Shown here: positions 1 through 13,519 of the stretch, piece by piece | Layout of the letters: the number at the start of each line of letters is the position of its first letter | Numbering within the stretch: the stretch's first letter is position 1 | DNA from: Sinotaia quadrata | Lineage: Eukaryota > Mollusca > Gastropoda > Architaenioglossa > Viviparidae | DNA length: 64,000 bases | Direction of reading: 5' to 3' | Assembly (NCBI GenBank): GCA_028829895.1 | Contig: CM054178.1 | Coordinates: forward strand, 65,006,335 to 65,070,334 | Position numbers and translations under genes: made by a program | The notes under the pieces: model-generated | Told to the model about the DNA's origin: nothing | Seen by the model: the letters and a program-made list of their open reading frames with translations, nothing else | Database searches by the model: none

Positions 1-1491
<1,491 letters not shown>

Positions 1492-1704
1492 CTGACGGCC
1501 GAAAAGCAGTGGTCAGTGCTCAAGGAATACAACTAACTGATTTTAACGGTAACGTCACCGTATCAAATGACACGTCACTCTTCTGGGCTATCCGCGGTGG
1601 GGGAGGAGGCACATGGGGAGTGGTGGTGGATTTCACTTTCAAACTGCATTTCGCCCCTCAACGCATTCGTAATGTCGGTCTGAACTGGGCCTTACGATAT
1701 CAAG
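1492..1704 (+). CDS. Gene A exon 4 (FAD-binding core)
   Basis: Begins after ttgacag and ends CAAG before GTACTT; 213 bp, the same length as gene B exon 4. Encodes ADGR, then FWAIRGGGGGTWGVVVDFTF. Nearly identical in protein to the paralogue. The 3' end of this exon with its donor is duplicated just downstream. Confidence 0.93.
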
Positions 1705-4700
1705 GTACTTGTTAAAATTATAAGATTTTTTTTTTATACTTCATTAAGTCTGAACTCTGCCTTACGATATCAAGTACTTGTCAAGATTATAAGATTTATT
1801 TTTTACTTCATTTAGTCTTTCTCTTTTTATCATGTAGAAGTTAGCATTTAACAGTAACGTCTATATTTAACAGTAACGTCTATTATGAAATGATTGATTA
1901 AATAATTGTTTTCGTGAATATTACAAAATGATTCTATTTTCCATATCAACTATCGTTTTGAGGAGTTTCTATTGGAAGCACTGCTTCAACTTGACAAATT
2001 ATTTTAAAAAAAATTAAAATAAACAATACTAGTTGGTTGTAATATTATTTCATAATTTACTGGTCAAAATATTTCTCATTATTGCCATTATCATCATTAT
2101 CATCATCTGAATTTTATAAATGCCTTTTGCGCATATGTGCCTCAAATAAACACCTTTCAAAACATATCACAAAACTTAAACATAGGTGTGACACAACGCC
2201 AGCCTAGTTATAGGTTATGATTATTATTTTTATTAATCCTCCATAACTAATTACAAGTGATGAGAATTTTAATTTATGTTATTAATAATTCTCCAGAAGA
2301 CACCACTCATCTTTCTCACTTGGCGGATGTGCGGGCACAGTAAACGTTTTCTCTCTTCCACAACATTAAAGATGAATATTCACTGTCACATAATATTTCC
2401 TTAGGTGGAAAACCTCTTGGCAAAGGAGAAGATAAATCCGTCCTTAATCTATATTTAGTGAGCCACCTCCACCCACTATCTCTCCAACAAAAGATTACCA
2501 ATATGTGTAAGAAGGTCAATAAATTTCAAATAAACAATCAAATATAGATAAAACAAATACAATGAAAAGATTGTTTGACATTAATATTTCCACGAAACCA
2601 CATTTGAATAGTTTCAATGTTTATACAGTCTTATATCCAAACACACAATTTAACAGACTGGTGTCAATAGAAATCACAGGATAGTTCTTATCAGAGAACA
2701 GAAATGAAGTGGTAGAGATTATAGCGATACTAGTTTGTATATAACTTAGTCTAGGTAATGCTGCAATATTTTTTGCACACTTTCGTAACAAAGTCACAAG
2801 TTTATTGTCACAAAAGAATTGTCAGTTTCATGTTTCCTCTAGCATACTGTAGAATGTTCCACATGCCGCTGTTCTCTGGAGACTATTCTCGGCGCTCCTT
2901 GCTTATTAGTTCCCTCAAGCAGAACAACAATAATAATTTCCAGTAATTTCCTTGTACTAGAAATTCCACATTGTAGTCGAGCATACTTTGCCACCATACA
3001 TCAACAGAGTGCTAGTGTATCCTTACACTTACATACTGGGAATTGAGACTTCTCGAATCTACCATGGTCGTAGTGATTTATACATCAGTAAACCGGGAGA
3101 TCTGGTAAAAATAAAAAAAAGAAAGGCTGCTTCTTCCCTGTAAAATATAGTTAGGGAACAAATGTTGTTTCCAGTTTATTCATCTCTAACTCCATTCTTT
3201 CTTACATTCAAGCCTCAACTTACAGTTTCCTGCAACATTATTTATTAGGCCGTTACATGCATACAGCATAATAAATACAACATTAAAATTTTATGAACGA
3301 GTTCACTAGAAACAATGTCAAATGTTTAGCATACTTTATACAAACATCATAATTCACATTTTGTAGAAATAATAGTCTACCCACATAAACATCTCAGCAT
3401 AAAACGCAAGTATATCAATAGCAAAATGCACGAAATATTTCTAAGTAAATTCTCTCTCAATCAGTCAATTAACTCACCTTTAAGCTAACAGCCACTTTTC
3501 ATGACCAGGCTCTGACACACCAATTCAAAGTGATTAGACAATAAATTCTTCTCAACAGGTAAGTTTTGATCTCAGTCCATTACAGCCTATGTTTTTGTAA
3601 ATCTTACCCATTGGATAATAAAAAGTGCTCATCCACCTAAAACCAGTTTAGATTACATCATCAAGTTTCTAGCACATTCCCCACTTGAGTTGTTTACTCC
3701 AAAATATCTTCATAAGCAGTACCCAAGGTCGGGTCACGTTAACATTGGCAACAAAGATATCATTATTAAGTATAGAAATACTGATAGGCAAATTTACTCC
3801 ACCACAACATGTAAAAAAATAATTGCCTATATCGTACAAACCAGACATTCCCTACATGCTTAGGCATATACCAGAAATATTTTTGTATTTTGTCCATAAT
3901 GCACACAGACATAATGACGTCAACACTCTCATTTGCTCAGTTTAGGAAGAGTTGATGACCTTTCGTTATGTCACACGTAACAATCAAGATTGATAACGAT
4001 TCGTATACTTTTTGCATATGGTATTTGGTTTGTTTGTTTTGTACTCCCTCATTTTGTTTGTTTGTTTGTTTGTTTGTTTGTTTTTCCTCAATAAATCATT
4101 TTCCTACACTTCTTGTTCAAGGTCACGATATTGGCTCGGATACGATTCGTTTTGTCATGCAGCAAGTTGCAAATCTCTCGTCAGACTGGGGAGGCTACGT
4201 GACCATATATGGTGGGCCCTTGAATAACGAATCCTCAGGGTCTCTAAGTGTTTTCCTCAATCATTTTGGAGCGAACAACTCCTCCTCGAACAACGAGATA
4301 AATCAGTTGTTGGATCACAATCCTTACGGAAATCAATATTTAAAATTTGACAGGAATTTTTCAACGTTTCTTCAGTACGAGGTAAATAAATGCAACAACT
4401 ACAGCAAATAAAGGTTACATATTTAAATAAATAAATATTATTAAGATAAAGTAAAATAGCATTTCTTACTAACAAAACTCAAAGTGATAAATTGATACTT
4501 CATTTTATTTTATTTAAGCCTTCCGGCTGCTTAGATGGTTACTAGATACTAAGGTTTAATTAAACTGATTTTATTTCTATAAATTAAAATAAGAGGCAGT
4601 GGAGGAACAGAACTCTCTTATTGTCTGTCATAGTGACTACGTGTTTTCTTTTCTTTTTGAAAGCACTTTGAACTTTGTCCTAATTATAGCCTGCATTTGT

Positions 4701-7700
4701 TTTGATGACACTTGTCCTAATTCTAGCCTGTATTTGTTTTGATTACACTTGTCCTAATTCTAGCCTGCATTTGTTTTGATGACACTTGTCCTAATTCTAG
4801 CCTGCATTTGTTTTGATGACACTGTCAAGAGTGATTCCAATATTGCCGATCTACTGTTGTCACGTATATTTTTACATTCTTTCCGCACATGTTTGTTTAC
4901 ACCATTAAATACATAATATGTTCAAATAACGTTCATATTACTTTCCAACATGTTTCGAGCGTATTAATACAGACACTTCAGTCATATTTTCACGTACACT
5001 TTATCAAGCAATATTACAAACATTTCAAACGCATTTTCAACATATTTCCCCAAAATCCATTATCTGATCTGGTGTGTCCCTATAGCACTCACCACCTCAC
5101 ACTTGTGTTCGAGGGGTGGGAGGACTGGCAGAAAGGGGTAAAGAAGGTCGCACCGGTTTGGTACACACCTTCAACCGCTCCCATCCCATCAGTAAATATG
5201 GATTTAATTCCAGCCTTTATCCAACATTAATATCCATACAATAATGACAATCTATATTAGTGTTGTATCATTTCAAATACTCGGACATTAGCCAGTCTCA
5301 GATTAATTCATGCAAAATGTCACGTGCAGGGGTTTTATTTATTGAGCCTGTCGCAGTATTAAGACTCAGAATTATTAATCATGAAATTTAGTATATTAGC
5401 TCTAAATCTGACAACAGCACTGTGGCCTAATCTATCCTATAATCTCTATGTTAGACCCATTCATTGGGACCGTTAATTGTCTATCATAGGACAGACAAAT
5501 TAGCTGACGTGCATGGAGTTGGCAACATTATCTCCCTTTGATTAATTATGACTTATATAATCTTCACATAATTTCAGCTCAAAACCCCAGCCAACTCTTT
5601 CTGGTCACACTAATAAATTAACCAAAATGTGGGTTTAAGATAACAAGAACAAAGAAGATTTAATAATAACAATTACAAGAGAACAACAAAATTCAATTTC
5701 CGCAAACAAAGGTCAACCGAGAACGTATATTTACTATCTCAAAATTAATGTTTGCTCTGATTAATTATTCTTCATCTGGTCACTCATGGATTGTGCAGCT
5801 TGAGATAACTCTGCCATCGTGTTGATAGAGATGAATCCACCATGTCATTGTTAGTGGCGCAATGCCTTCTTGCCTGTATAGATGACGTCTCAGACCACGT
5901 GATGACCGTCAGCTTGTAGTTGGAATTGAGGTGTGCATTTCACTCTGAATAATTGAGATAAGCACATGTTTGTGTGTGTTATGGTTTATTCATTGTAAAA
6001 CCTTTTGTAGCAAGTGAAACTAAATGGGAGATTGCGACAATCGTTCAATGTAAATTTAATATAAACTATTCATTGATTATGGTTGTAACTATTGAGATTT
6101 ATGTACATTTGGAAATGGAAATATTATTGTCAAATTTGTAAATATTTCTCCATGAGAGAATTTTGTAAATTTATACGTTAGAGTGTCGTTAACATTTGAT
6201 GACATAAAATTATGAGTCCTCTATTGCTGTCACCACAAAGCCTTAATTTTTTGTAAATATCAGCTGCTACAAAGAGTACAATTATTATTGCCACTGGACT
6301 TATTTATCATCGGGTGATTTTCTGAGCCCTATTTTCCTCCATCAAGAGCACATGATTCACTGACGTCATACTTTCCTCCATCAAGAGCACATGATTCAGT
6401 GACGTCCTCGTGCTACAAAACAGAATTCTTAATTACTAAATCGCTCGCTATTCACAATTCAGTAGAATTCAGTTGAAGTCTGACCTGTGTAAGCAATCGA
6501 ATATTTATTTCCTAATACTTCACTTTGAAACAATGCAACATCTTTCAACTGTTGTTTGTTTTATTCCTAATGCTTATTCTTTAAGCATTCTTTTAATTCT
6601 CTTCAATAATGCTCTTCAGTCTTTTAATTATCATATGTCCTACAAAAATATCAATATACTTCCTAATAGTTATGCTTTAATCCATACAACTGTTATTTTC
6701 CTATACAAGCACCCAAACACATATGTCTAAATATTCATATTTTAAGCCATTCAATCTTTCATCTGTTATTAGTCCTATACAAACACCCATAAGTTCATTT
6801 ATAACATGTGTTTCATGCTTCACATGCTATTAATTCATAAAAGAGCATAAGCTGATAGTTTGGTCATTGGTAAATAAAATAGAAAAGCTAATCACAATTT
6901 TAAAATAACACAACAAGACTCCAATGATAAATTAAGGTCCAGAAACGCGAAAAGTTTAAAATCCAGAAGCAAATAAATACGCCCATGACATGCAAATATA
7001 TTTTCTTTTTAAACTTTGGTTGCAGATGACTGTGTCTGATCCGGAATTTGTAAATACCTACGTCTTTGACAGTTTCATCCAACCTGACATTGTAAACGAC
7101 TCACAGAAATTGGGGGAGTTTGTCAGATTCGGGATGGACCTTCTGAATTCACCTTCATTCTCCATCTACAGCTGTACAGGGGCTTTGATTGGAGGTGTGT
7201 ATCAGGGTCCATAATTCTACATGATTGTAGAGAATATATATGTTTCAAATATATAATGGAGTATTCTGAACTCACCTCAATACACCATCTGAACATGTAC
7301 AGGGACTTTGGAGGTATTATCAGGGTCTATAATTATGACTTGGTAAAGTATATAATGGAGTTTTATGAACTCACCCCAATACACCACCTGAACCTGTAGA
7401 GTGTAGAGGGACTTTGGAAGTATGTATCAGGGTCCATAATTATGGCTTGAGTCTATAGAATATGATTTAAGTATATTATGGAGCATTCTGAACCCCCCTC
7501 TGTACCACCACCATCACCACTTCAAGTCTACACCACTGGAGGTATATAGGGATCTATATCTATGGTTTGAGTGCAGAGAATATATCTTTGAGTATAGATA
7601 ATATATATTTGGCGCATAGATAATATATATGTTTGCATAGAGAATAAATACTTAGGTAAAGAGAAAATATATTTGGGTAAATATATTTGTATAGATGATA

Positions 7701-10700
7701 TATACTTAGGCAAAAACTAAATATATTTAGGTATAGAGAATACATATTTGGGTATAGAAAATATATATATTTGAGCATAGAGAATAAATATATTTGTATA
7801 GAGAATATATATTTGGGTATACAGAAAATATATAATACGGTACAGAGTAAATATATTTGTGTATACAGAATATATGAGTAAAGAGAATTTTGGTATATAG
7901 AATATATAATTATTTGGGTATATGGAATATGTTTGAGTATATTGTGAAATATCCTGAACCTTACGAGAGGACATTTATGATCGTTGTGTTTTTATCATTA
8001 AATTTATCTTTACAATGACGATTAAATAATGGTTCTGTGAATTATAAAGATAATATTGGTTGAAATATTCTAAGATGGCGATGATTAAATAATTTTGATT
8101 TCTGAATTTTACCCGACGTGTTACAAATAGTGTTACAAATGTATTTCTCTAATTATTGGAGGAATGCACTTACATATTAAAGTGCTTGGTCAGCGTTTAC
8201 CAAACAAACTATATATTGCTAATTCAGTTTTCACCCGATTTATTTTCTGTAATTATACATACTATAATGTGCAATCAAATCAAAAGTTATGAAAAGTTGA
8301 TTACATTGATGTAAAAGAAAATTACTTCTTGATTTACAGATTTCAAGAATAGTGCATACATAAAAGTAATTGCATTATTGTCAAACAGAACAATTCCATA
8401 ATTATCAATACATAAAGATGCTATAGATAGTACAAATATATAGACGCTTAGAGTACTTGAAAATGCTGTATATAGTAACAATTTTAAAGATGCTTACACT
8501 CATTTCGACTGATCTATTACATTTTTATCGTTAAACATTCCAAGTAGCGTTGCATTCTGGGAATAGTTAGAGAGTAGTGCAAAGCACCTCCGTGTTATTT
8601 TGGTAAGCTGGTCTCTTACAATTTGATTCTTAAATTAACATGCATGGACTTGCAGGGAAAATGAGAGAAGTCCCAGACGGAGAGACTCCAGTACATCCTA
8701 AATTTAGATCTGGGCTGCTCGCCATGACGTGTGGTATTGGTTGGCCAGCCGGCTCTGGGTATGACGACTATTTCATTGGCAACGCTCTTGAGGTTTGTAT
8801 TTCAGTTATAATATAATTATTATCTTTAAAAGAAGCGGCAAACATTCTGTCTATATGATTAGTATTGTTTTCAAGAACCATGCGTCATTATGACAACCGA
8901 AGATGTAATCACAGAAAGGTTTAAGATTTGGGAGGCATTTCATTTCTTTATTTACTTTATCCATTTTGCATTCTTATTGGCTAGATGTGAAATAAATTAC
9001 AGGCTGTCTCAGTCACAATAACCAAAAATGTCGCTCTCTGGAGCAGGTGGGGGTAATATCACATCAGAGAATCACCGGTTGTCACAAAATAAACTCACCT
9101 CACTAAAGGGCTTAGCGGCTTTGTGATTTGTTAACATTATGTAAGTCTGTTAGTTGTTCATCACAAATCCACATGCACACACCATGGATGTTTGTCTGGC
9201 TCATTTTATTTATTCATGCGCATGATAGATCTCTTACATTTTTAATTTTATTTGTTCCTTGAGTGGTCCTGCACGTGAGAAATCACTTTCATTTCTAATT
9301 ATTCAGCCCTTCAGTGGTTTCAAATCCCTTTTTCCCTTCAAATCCCTCTTTTTGATTCAAATTCGTCTTTTGCTTCAAATAACTGTTTTTACTTCAAATA
9401 ACTGTTTTACTTCAAATAACTGTTTTGCTCTCTCGAGCAATATCCAACAATGTCCCTCGTACACGGTGTACAACACCCGCTCGTCACTGATTTCCAATCT
9501 ATCCATTTTTTCTAGGTTACTTTCTTTGCCACTTGGGATAGTTTACTATTCCGTGTTTCAAACGCTAGCTTTCTTTAGGTCTTTCTTAAGTGCTGCTTCT
9601 TCACAGCATGTAGCGTAGATTTTTTTCCTCTAGTAGTCTTCTAGTCTTCAATGCCACATGGAGAACTGTGACATCTTTTTATCGTATATTCATCTTTGTG
9701 TGGCCAAGGTCACATTCAAATTTTCAGAAGAGTTTGGTGAGCGCCTTCAATTTTTCAAAGTTTATTTTTGTTACTGTACATTAAATAATAGGCAAATCAT
9801 CATATTTAGTAATACGTAAAACATGTATCTATATTTAGTAATACGTAAAACATGTATCTATATTTAGTAATACGTAATACATGTATCTATATTTAGTAAT
9901 ACGTAAAACATGTATCTATATTTAGTAATACGTAAAACATGTATCTATATTTAGTAATACGTAATACATGTATCTATATTTAGTAATACGTAAAACATGT
10001 ATCTATATGTAGTAATACGTAATACATGTATCTATATTTAGTAATACGTAAAACATGTATCTATATGTAGTAATACGTAATACATGTATCTATATTTAGT
10101 AATACGTAAAACATGTATCTATATTTAGTAACACGTAAAACATGTATCTATATTTAGTAATACGTAATACATGTATCTATATTTAGTAATACGTAAAACA
10201 TGTATCTATATGTAGTAATACGTAATACATGTATCTATATTTAGTAATACGTAAAACATGTATCTATATTTAGTAATACGTAAAACATGTATCTATGCCA
10301 TTCAAGCGGATTACTCTTTCACTATTACAAAATGAATTCGTTCTATTTTGTATCTATCTGGAAGACGAATTCCGTACTTTTTACAAAATAAATACCTTAA
10401 CAAATTTTCATCTTATTTATTTTCAAAAATATAATATTGTGGCCGAAATATATTTATTATTCATATTTTAACATAAACAGCCAGCTACTGTTAGTTAAAA
10501 ATATTCTTGTATTATTGCTTGTGTGTGAGATCCTTATTTCATAAAAATAGAAACTATCTTATCAGTTCACATTAATTATTATGAATACATTGCGTTTTGG
10601 GAATTGAAGCAGAATTAAACGATAACACTTCCACTTGTAGTCGTATGTACATTGTAACCGAACGTTTTAATCTAAAATTTAAGATGCAAGACCGTTTGGC

Positions 10701-10929
10701 ACACCTCGGAAATGGTTCCTACTTTAATGAGGCGGCAGAAGACCTGGCAGAATGGAAGACTCAGTTCTGGGGCACCAGCGAAACCTACAACCGTCTGCTC
10801 TACGTCAAGAGAAAGTGGGATCCGGAAAACTTCTTCTGGTGCCACAACTGTGTGGGCTCTGACGAAAAAGCCGTTTGTCCACGACGCGCAGCTGGAGGTT
10901 GGGTCTTTCTGCCCGGTGCTTCGAATTAA
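1492..10929 (+). CDS. BBE-like FAD-linked oxidoreductase, gene A (3' five exons, partial)
   Basis: Coding exons are 1492-1704, 4122-4381, 7026-7194, 8656-8792 and 10684-10929 (TAA). All have AG/GT borders and compatible phases (1-1, 1-0, 0-1, 1-0, 0) and give 341 residues. The first exon carries the FAD-binding-4 signature WAIRGGGGGTWGVV, preceded by ADGR. The last exon carries the C-terminal BBE domain (PF08031): YFNEAAED, YNRLL, KWDPENFFW. Family members are flavoproteins that oxidise small substrates and often act outside the cell; the substrate here is unknown. The N-terminal part with signal peptide and FAD-binding His lies left of the window. Gene B downstream is a convergent paralogue with the same intron positions. 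The C-terminus runs about 20 residues past the point where gene B stops. Family call secure; activity not provable. Confidence 0.9.
1679..1810 (+). repeat. Tandem duplication spanning exon 4 donor (2 copies, about 67 bp)
   Basis: Copy 1 (about 1679-1745) covers the last bases of the coding exon, the donor and early intron. Copy 2 (about 1746-1810) repeats 'ccttacgatatcaag' followed by 'tacttgt' in the intron, having lost one G at the donor. Confidence 0.9.
2195..2510 (-). mobile_element. Dispersed short element, family 1, copy 1
   Basis: On the minus strand it reads 'tgttggagagatagtgggtgg', then 'gttgtggaagagagaaaac', 'gtggtgtcttctgg', 'taacataaattaa' and 'taattagttatgg', in the same order as copies near 18140, 35268 and 51530. 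It has no coding capacity. The layout fits a SINE or a non-autonomous DNA element; the class is undetermined. Confidence 0.75.
3700..3960 (+). mobile_element. Dispersed repeat, family 4, copy 1
   Basis: Shares 'ccaaggtcg', 'ggcaaatttactcc-ccac' and a terminal 'aggaagagttgat' with the stretch at 15115-15300, in the same order and orientation. Divergent noncoding element of unknown class. Confidence 0.5.
4122..4381 (+). CDS. Gene A exon 5
   Basis: 260 bp, begins after 'tgttcaag' and ends CGAG before GTAAAT. Encodes GSDTIRFVMQQV, then LSSDWGGYV, IYGG and FNHFG. It is the same length as gene B exon 5, in the substrate-side part of the enzyme between the FAD core and the BBE domain. Confidence 0.92.
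4660..4830. repeat. 37-bp minisatellite (about 4 copies)
   Basis: The unit contains 'cctaattctagcctgcatttg' plus 'ttttgatgacacttgt'. It lies inside the intron after gene A exon 5. Confidence 0.9.
5040..5230 (-). mobile_element. Dispersed GC-richer element, family 3, single copy
   Basis: The reverse complement matches the units at 23428-24195: 'ggttgaaggtgtgtaccaa', 'tttctgccagtcctcc' and a following CACCTCA-type stretch. A related copy is at 52530-52700. Confidence 0.7.
5490..5700 (+). mobile_element. Dispersed element, family 2, copy 1
   Basis: Shares 'agctgac', 'gattaatta', 'ctggtcacactaa-aaattaaccaaaatgtggg', 'aagataacaa' and 'tttaataataacaat' with 59585-59770, in the same order. Noncoding, class unknown. 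Confidence 0.65.
7026..7194 (+). CDS. Gene A exon 6
   Basis: 169 bp after 'ggttgcag'; ends GGAG before GTGTGT. Encodes a segment with IQPDIVNDSQKLGEFV and MDLLNSP, ending at ALIGG. Same length and phases as gene B exon 6, but markedly more diverged in protein than exon 4. Its 3' end is copied several times in the next intron. Confidence 0.9.
7140..7510 (+). repeat. Minisatellite that starts inside exon 6 and crosses its donor (about 4 copies, ~100-120 bp)
   Basis: Unit: 'tctgaactcacc..tacaccatctgaacatgtacagggactttggaggta...tatcagggtccataatt'. Copy 1 is exon sequence plus donor; copies 2-4 begin near 7266, 7366 and 7486 and lie in the intron. Copies 2 and 3 keep a GGAG/GGAA-GTAT donor-like site. 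The array passes into AT-rich 'tatagagaatatatatttggg' repeats to about 7935. Confidence 0.85.
7540..7935. repeat. AT-rich degenerate tandem repeat
   Basis: Roughly 25-35 bp units around 'gtatagagaatatatatttggg' fill the intron between gene A exons 6 and 7. Long open frames here come only from the repeat. Confidence 0.85.
8656..8792 (+). CDS. Gene A exon 7
   Basis: 137 bp after 'ttgcag', ends CTTGAG before GTTTGT. Encodes KMREVPDGETPVHPKFRSG and ends DDYFIGNALE. One residue shorter than gene B exon 7 (140 bp). Phase 1 in and phase 0 out. Confidence 0.92.
9803..10296. repeat. 29-bp minisatellite (about 17 copies)
   Basis: Unit 'tatttagtaatacgtaaaac' followed by 'atgtatcta'. Each unit holds two 6-bp palindromes, TACGTA and ACATGT. 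Two unit variants (AAAAC and AATAC) are interspersed. It lies in the last intron of gene A. Confidence 0.95.
10684..10929 (+). CDS. Gene A terminal exon 8 (BBE domain)
   Basis: Begins at ATGCAAGACC after 'tttaag', the same position as gene B exon 8, and ends with TAA. Encodes YFNEAAEDLAEWKTQFWG, YNRLLYVKRKWDPENFFW and HNCVGSDE, then a further 20 or so residues including GGWVFLPG that gene B lacks in frame. Confidence 0.93.
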   Translation: MQDRLAHLGNGSYFNEAAEDLAEWKTQFWGTSETYNRLLYVKRKWDPENFFWCHNCVGSDEKAVCPRRAAGGWVFLPGASN

Positions 10930-13333
10930 TGGTGCCCCAATGTAAAACATCGTGCGAACGTTAACCTTGACTGCTGGTTTGGCGTTAACAGTGAAAAAAA
11001 AAAAGTCTTTTAGAAGAACGCATTCCACCAGTTTTACTGTTCTCTTTTATTTCAACGGTGACGTTGTTACATATGTAGTACAATTTCTCTATTTAGCACA
11101 GTAACTCTGTTTTAAGCAGAGTTTTAGCAATTGTAATCCTTCTTTTTTTTAGTGCGTCCTATTTGATTCCTATTTCTTTCTCCACCCAGAATCCCACCCC
11201 ACCACCAGTCATCCTATATGTAAAAGTAAAATTTGTTTATAAACTGAGCAAAGAAATTTAATATTATATATATTTTGTTCATCAGTCACGATACAATGAA
11301 ATATTTTCAATGTAACTATAATTTTAAAATAATTAATTATAAGAATGCTTAATCCTCTGATCATTCAGTAGCCTACATGTGATTTGTGATTTTCTCATAG
11401 AAGATACATCAGAGTTCAATTCACTTGTTTTTGTGAAATGTACTTCAATACCAAATGTTTCAATACCAAAAAAAATTATTTAATTGTTTATTCGATTTGG
11501 TTTACGGTCATATGCCTGTTTACTGGCCACTAGGACGGGCCAGTTGTTTCTTCCTTTGTGTACGTCACCCTTTTACATTATGTAAGATTTTAAAATTCTA
11601 CAAATCTTTTACAAATTATGATTATAAACCTTTCAATTACAAAAATATTGTTGAATGATTGATTCACAGACTGATTGATCGATCGATTGATTGGTGCTTA
11701 ACGTCCACTTCTGCTGTTCATTGATTTTGCGGTTAGAATTGATTGTGTATATGCATAAAGCGTTAATTAAGGATACAGTTATCTGGATTCAATTTAACGA
11801 ATACCTGTTAAACTTAAAGATTTCAATGAGATCGTCGCGAGTCTATCGGCACTCTCCCCCCTCCCCCATGCAGAAGAAAGTTTCATTGAAAGAAAAGTAT
11901 GGTGTAGTCCACGTTTCCAGTAAATAATTTAACCTCAATTCTTCAAACATTTCAAGTTTTCCTTTTTAAAAAACAAATCTCTCATCAGAAAGTTTGCTTT
12001 TTAAAAAACAAATCTCACATCAGAAAGTTTGCTTTTTAAAAAACAGATCTCACATCAGAAAGTTTGCTTTTTAATAAACAAATATCACATCAGACAGTTT
12101 GCTTTTTAATAAACAGATCTCACATCAGAAAGTTTGCTTTTTAATAAACAGATCTCACATCAGAAAGTTTGCTTTTTAATAAACAGATCTCTCATCAGAA
12201 AGTTTGCTTTGAAAAGTAACCAAGAATAGGACTGATCGATCCGAACTCGATGTCTAGTAAAACAATTTTGGCATTTTGTCAGAATTTCATACAGTCCTTT
12301 AATAACGTGCACATTTTGGCATTTTGTCAGAATTGCATATAGTCCTTCAATAACGTGCACATATGTTTATAAGCCTGCGAGCATTATAGGAATCGTATAA
12401 ACACTGCTATCATATTTGAATAGATCTTTTTTTAATTGTACGAATTCACTTTTCTCAAAGAAATAATGCAGTAAAGACTATTTATTGTCAGAATCCACAT
12501 GCTTCCTTTAAAGAAGTATTCCCAATTATCTAGACAAATGTTTCCATACATACACATGTAGTCCAACAGTAACAATAATACTGAATTGAGAGAAATAGCT
12601 CAGACACTTCGAATGCTTTCCAGAACTGAATTGTGAGAGGTTAACTGAGTCTGAATGTGGTTGGCCAAAAAAATCTGATGATTCCTTGCACCCACAATAA
12701 ACAACAACATTTATTTGCAGAAACATTGTATCAATTACAAACGATCATGCTTACAAGGAGAAACTTTGATATAATCATTAATATAGAATCAGTTCATACA
12801 TGATTCCAAAGTAAGATGCACTACCCCAACATTTTAAATACCTTTTATTATTTTGATTGAACAACCTAACTAGACATCGAAAATATAGTAGGTATTACTG
12901 CTCAGGACAAAATAATATTAATACATTTTTGTATGCACTCGGTCATCAACTAACATAACGTCATATTAACAACTGGGTCATCAACTAACATAGCGTCATG
13001 TTCGAAGTGCTCTATTAACAACTGGGTCATCAACTAACATAACGTCATATTAACAACTGGGTCATCAACTAACATAACGTCATATTCGAAGTGCCCGATT
13101 AACAACTCGGTCATCAACTAACATAACGTCATATTAACAACTGGGTCATCAACTAACATAGCGTCATGTTCGAAGTGCTCTATTAACAACTGGGTCATCA
13201 ACTAACATAACGTCATATTAACAACTGGGTCATCAACTAACATTACGTCATACTCGAAGTGCCCGATTAGCAGTTGGACCGGCAGGATGAATTTGGCGGC
13301 AAGAAGACCCATCCGTCGGCCTCATTTGGTGGG
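10930..13333. other. Intergenic space between convergent genes A and B
   Basis: No gene seen. The stretch contains a roughly 36-bp tandem repeat at 11960-12210 (unit with 'aaacagatctcacatcagaaagtttgc', about 7 copies), a short direct repeat at 12260-12360, and the dimeric minisatellite at 12935-13268. No convincing AATAAA close to gene A's stop was found. Confidence 0.7.
12935..13268. repeat. Higher-order minisatellite of about 84 bp (4 dimers)
   Basis: Two related units alternate: a ~35 bp unit 'ggtcatcaactaacataacg' ending 'tcatattaacaact', and a longer version ending 'cgaagtgc(tc/cc)(t/g)attaacaact'. The array ends a few bases from the gene B stop region. Confidence 0.85.
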
Positions 13334-13519
13334 CTACTCGTCAGAGCCCACACAGTTATGACACCAGAAGAAGTTATCTGGGTCCCACTGCTTCTTGATT
13401 TGAAGTAGTCGGTTGTAGGTGTCGCTGCTACCCCAGAACTGAGTTTTCCAGTCGTCGATGTCTTCTGCCGGTTCGTTAAAGTAGGCCCCTTCCCCCAATC
13501 TTGCCAGTCGGTCTCGCAT
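13334..13519 (-). CDS. Gene B terminal exon 8
   Basis: Starts ATGCGAGACC after 'ttccttag' and stops at TAG directly after GSDE. Encodes YFNEPAEDIDDWKTQFWG, YNRLLQIKKQWDPDNFFW. The sequence after the stop still resembles gene A's extra tail but in another frame. Confidence 0.93.
   Translation of the reverse strand: MRDRLARLGEGAYFNEPAEDIDDWKTQFWGSSDTYNRLLQIKKQWDPDNFFWCHNCVGSDE

Noticed and set aside
9803..10296. Regularly spaced repeats considered as a CRISPR array
   Set aside because: Units are directly contiguous with no unique spacers, and the genome is eukaryotic; same for the arrays at 32265 and 16425.
10672..11028. 118-codon antisense frame over BBE gene A exon 8
   Set aside because: Shadow of the real coding exon on the opposite strand.
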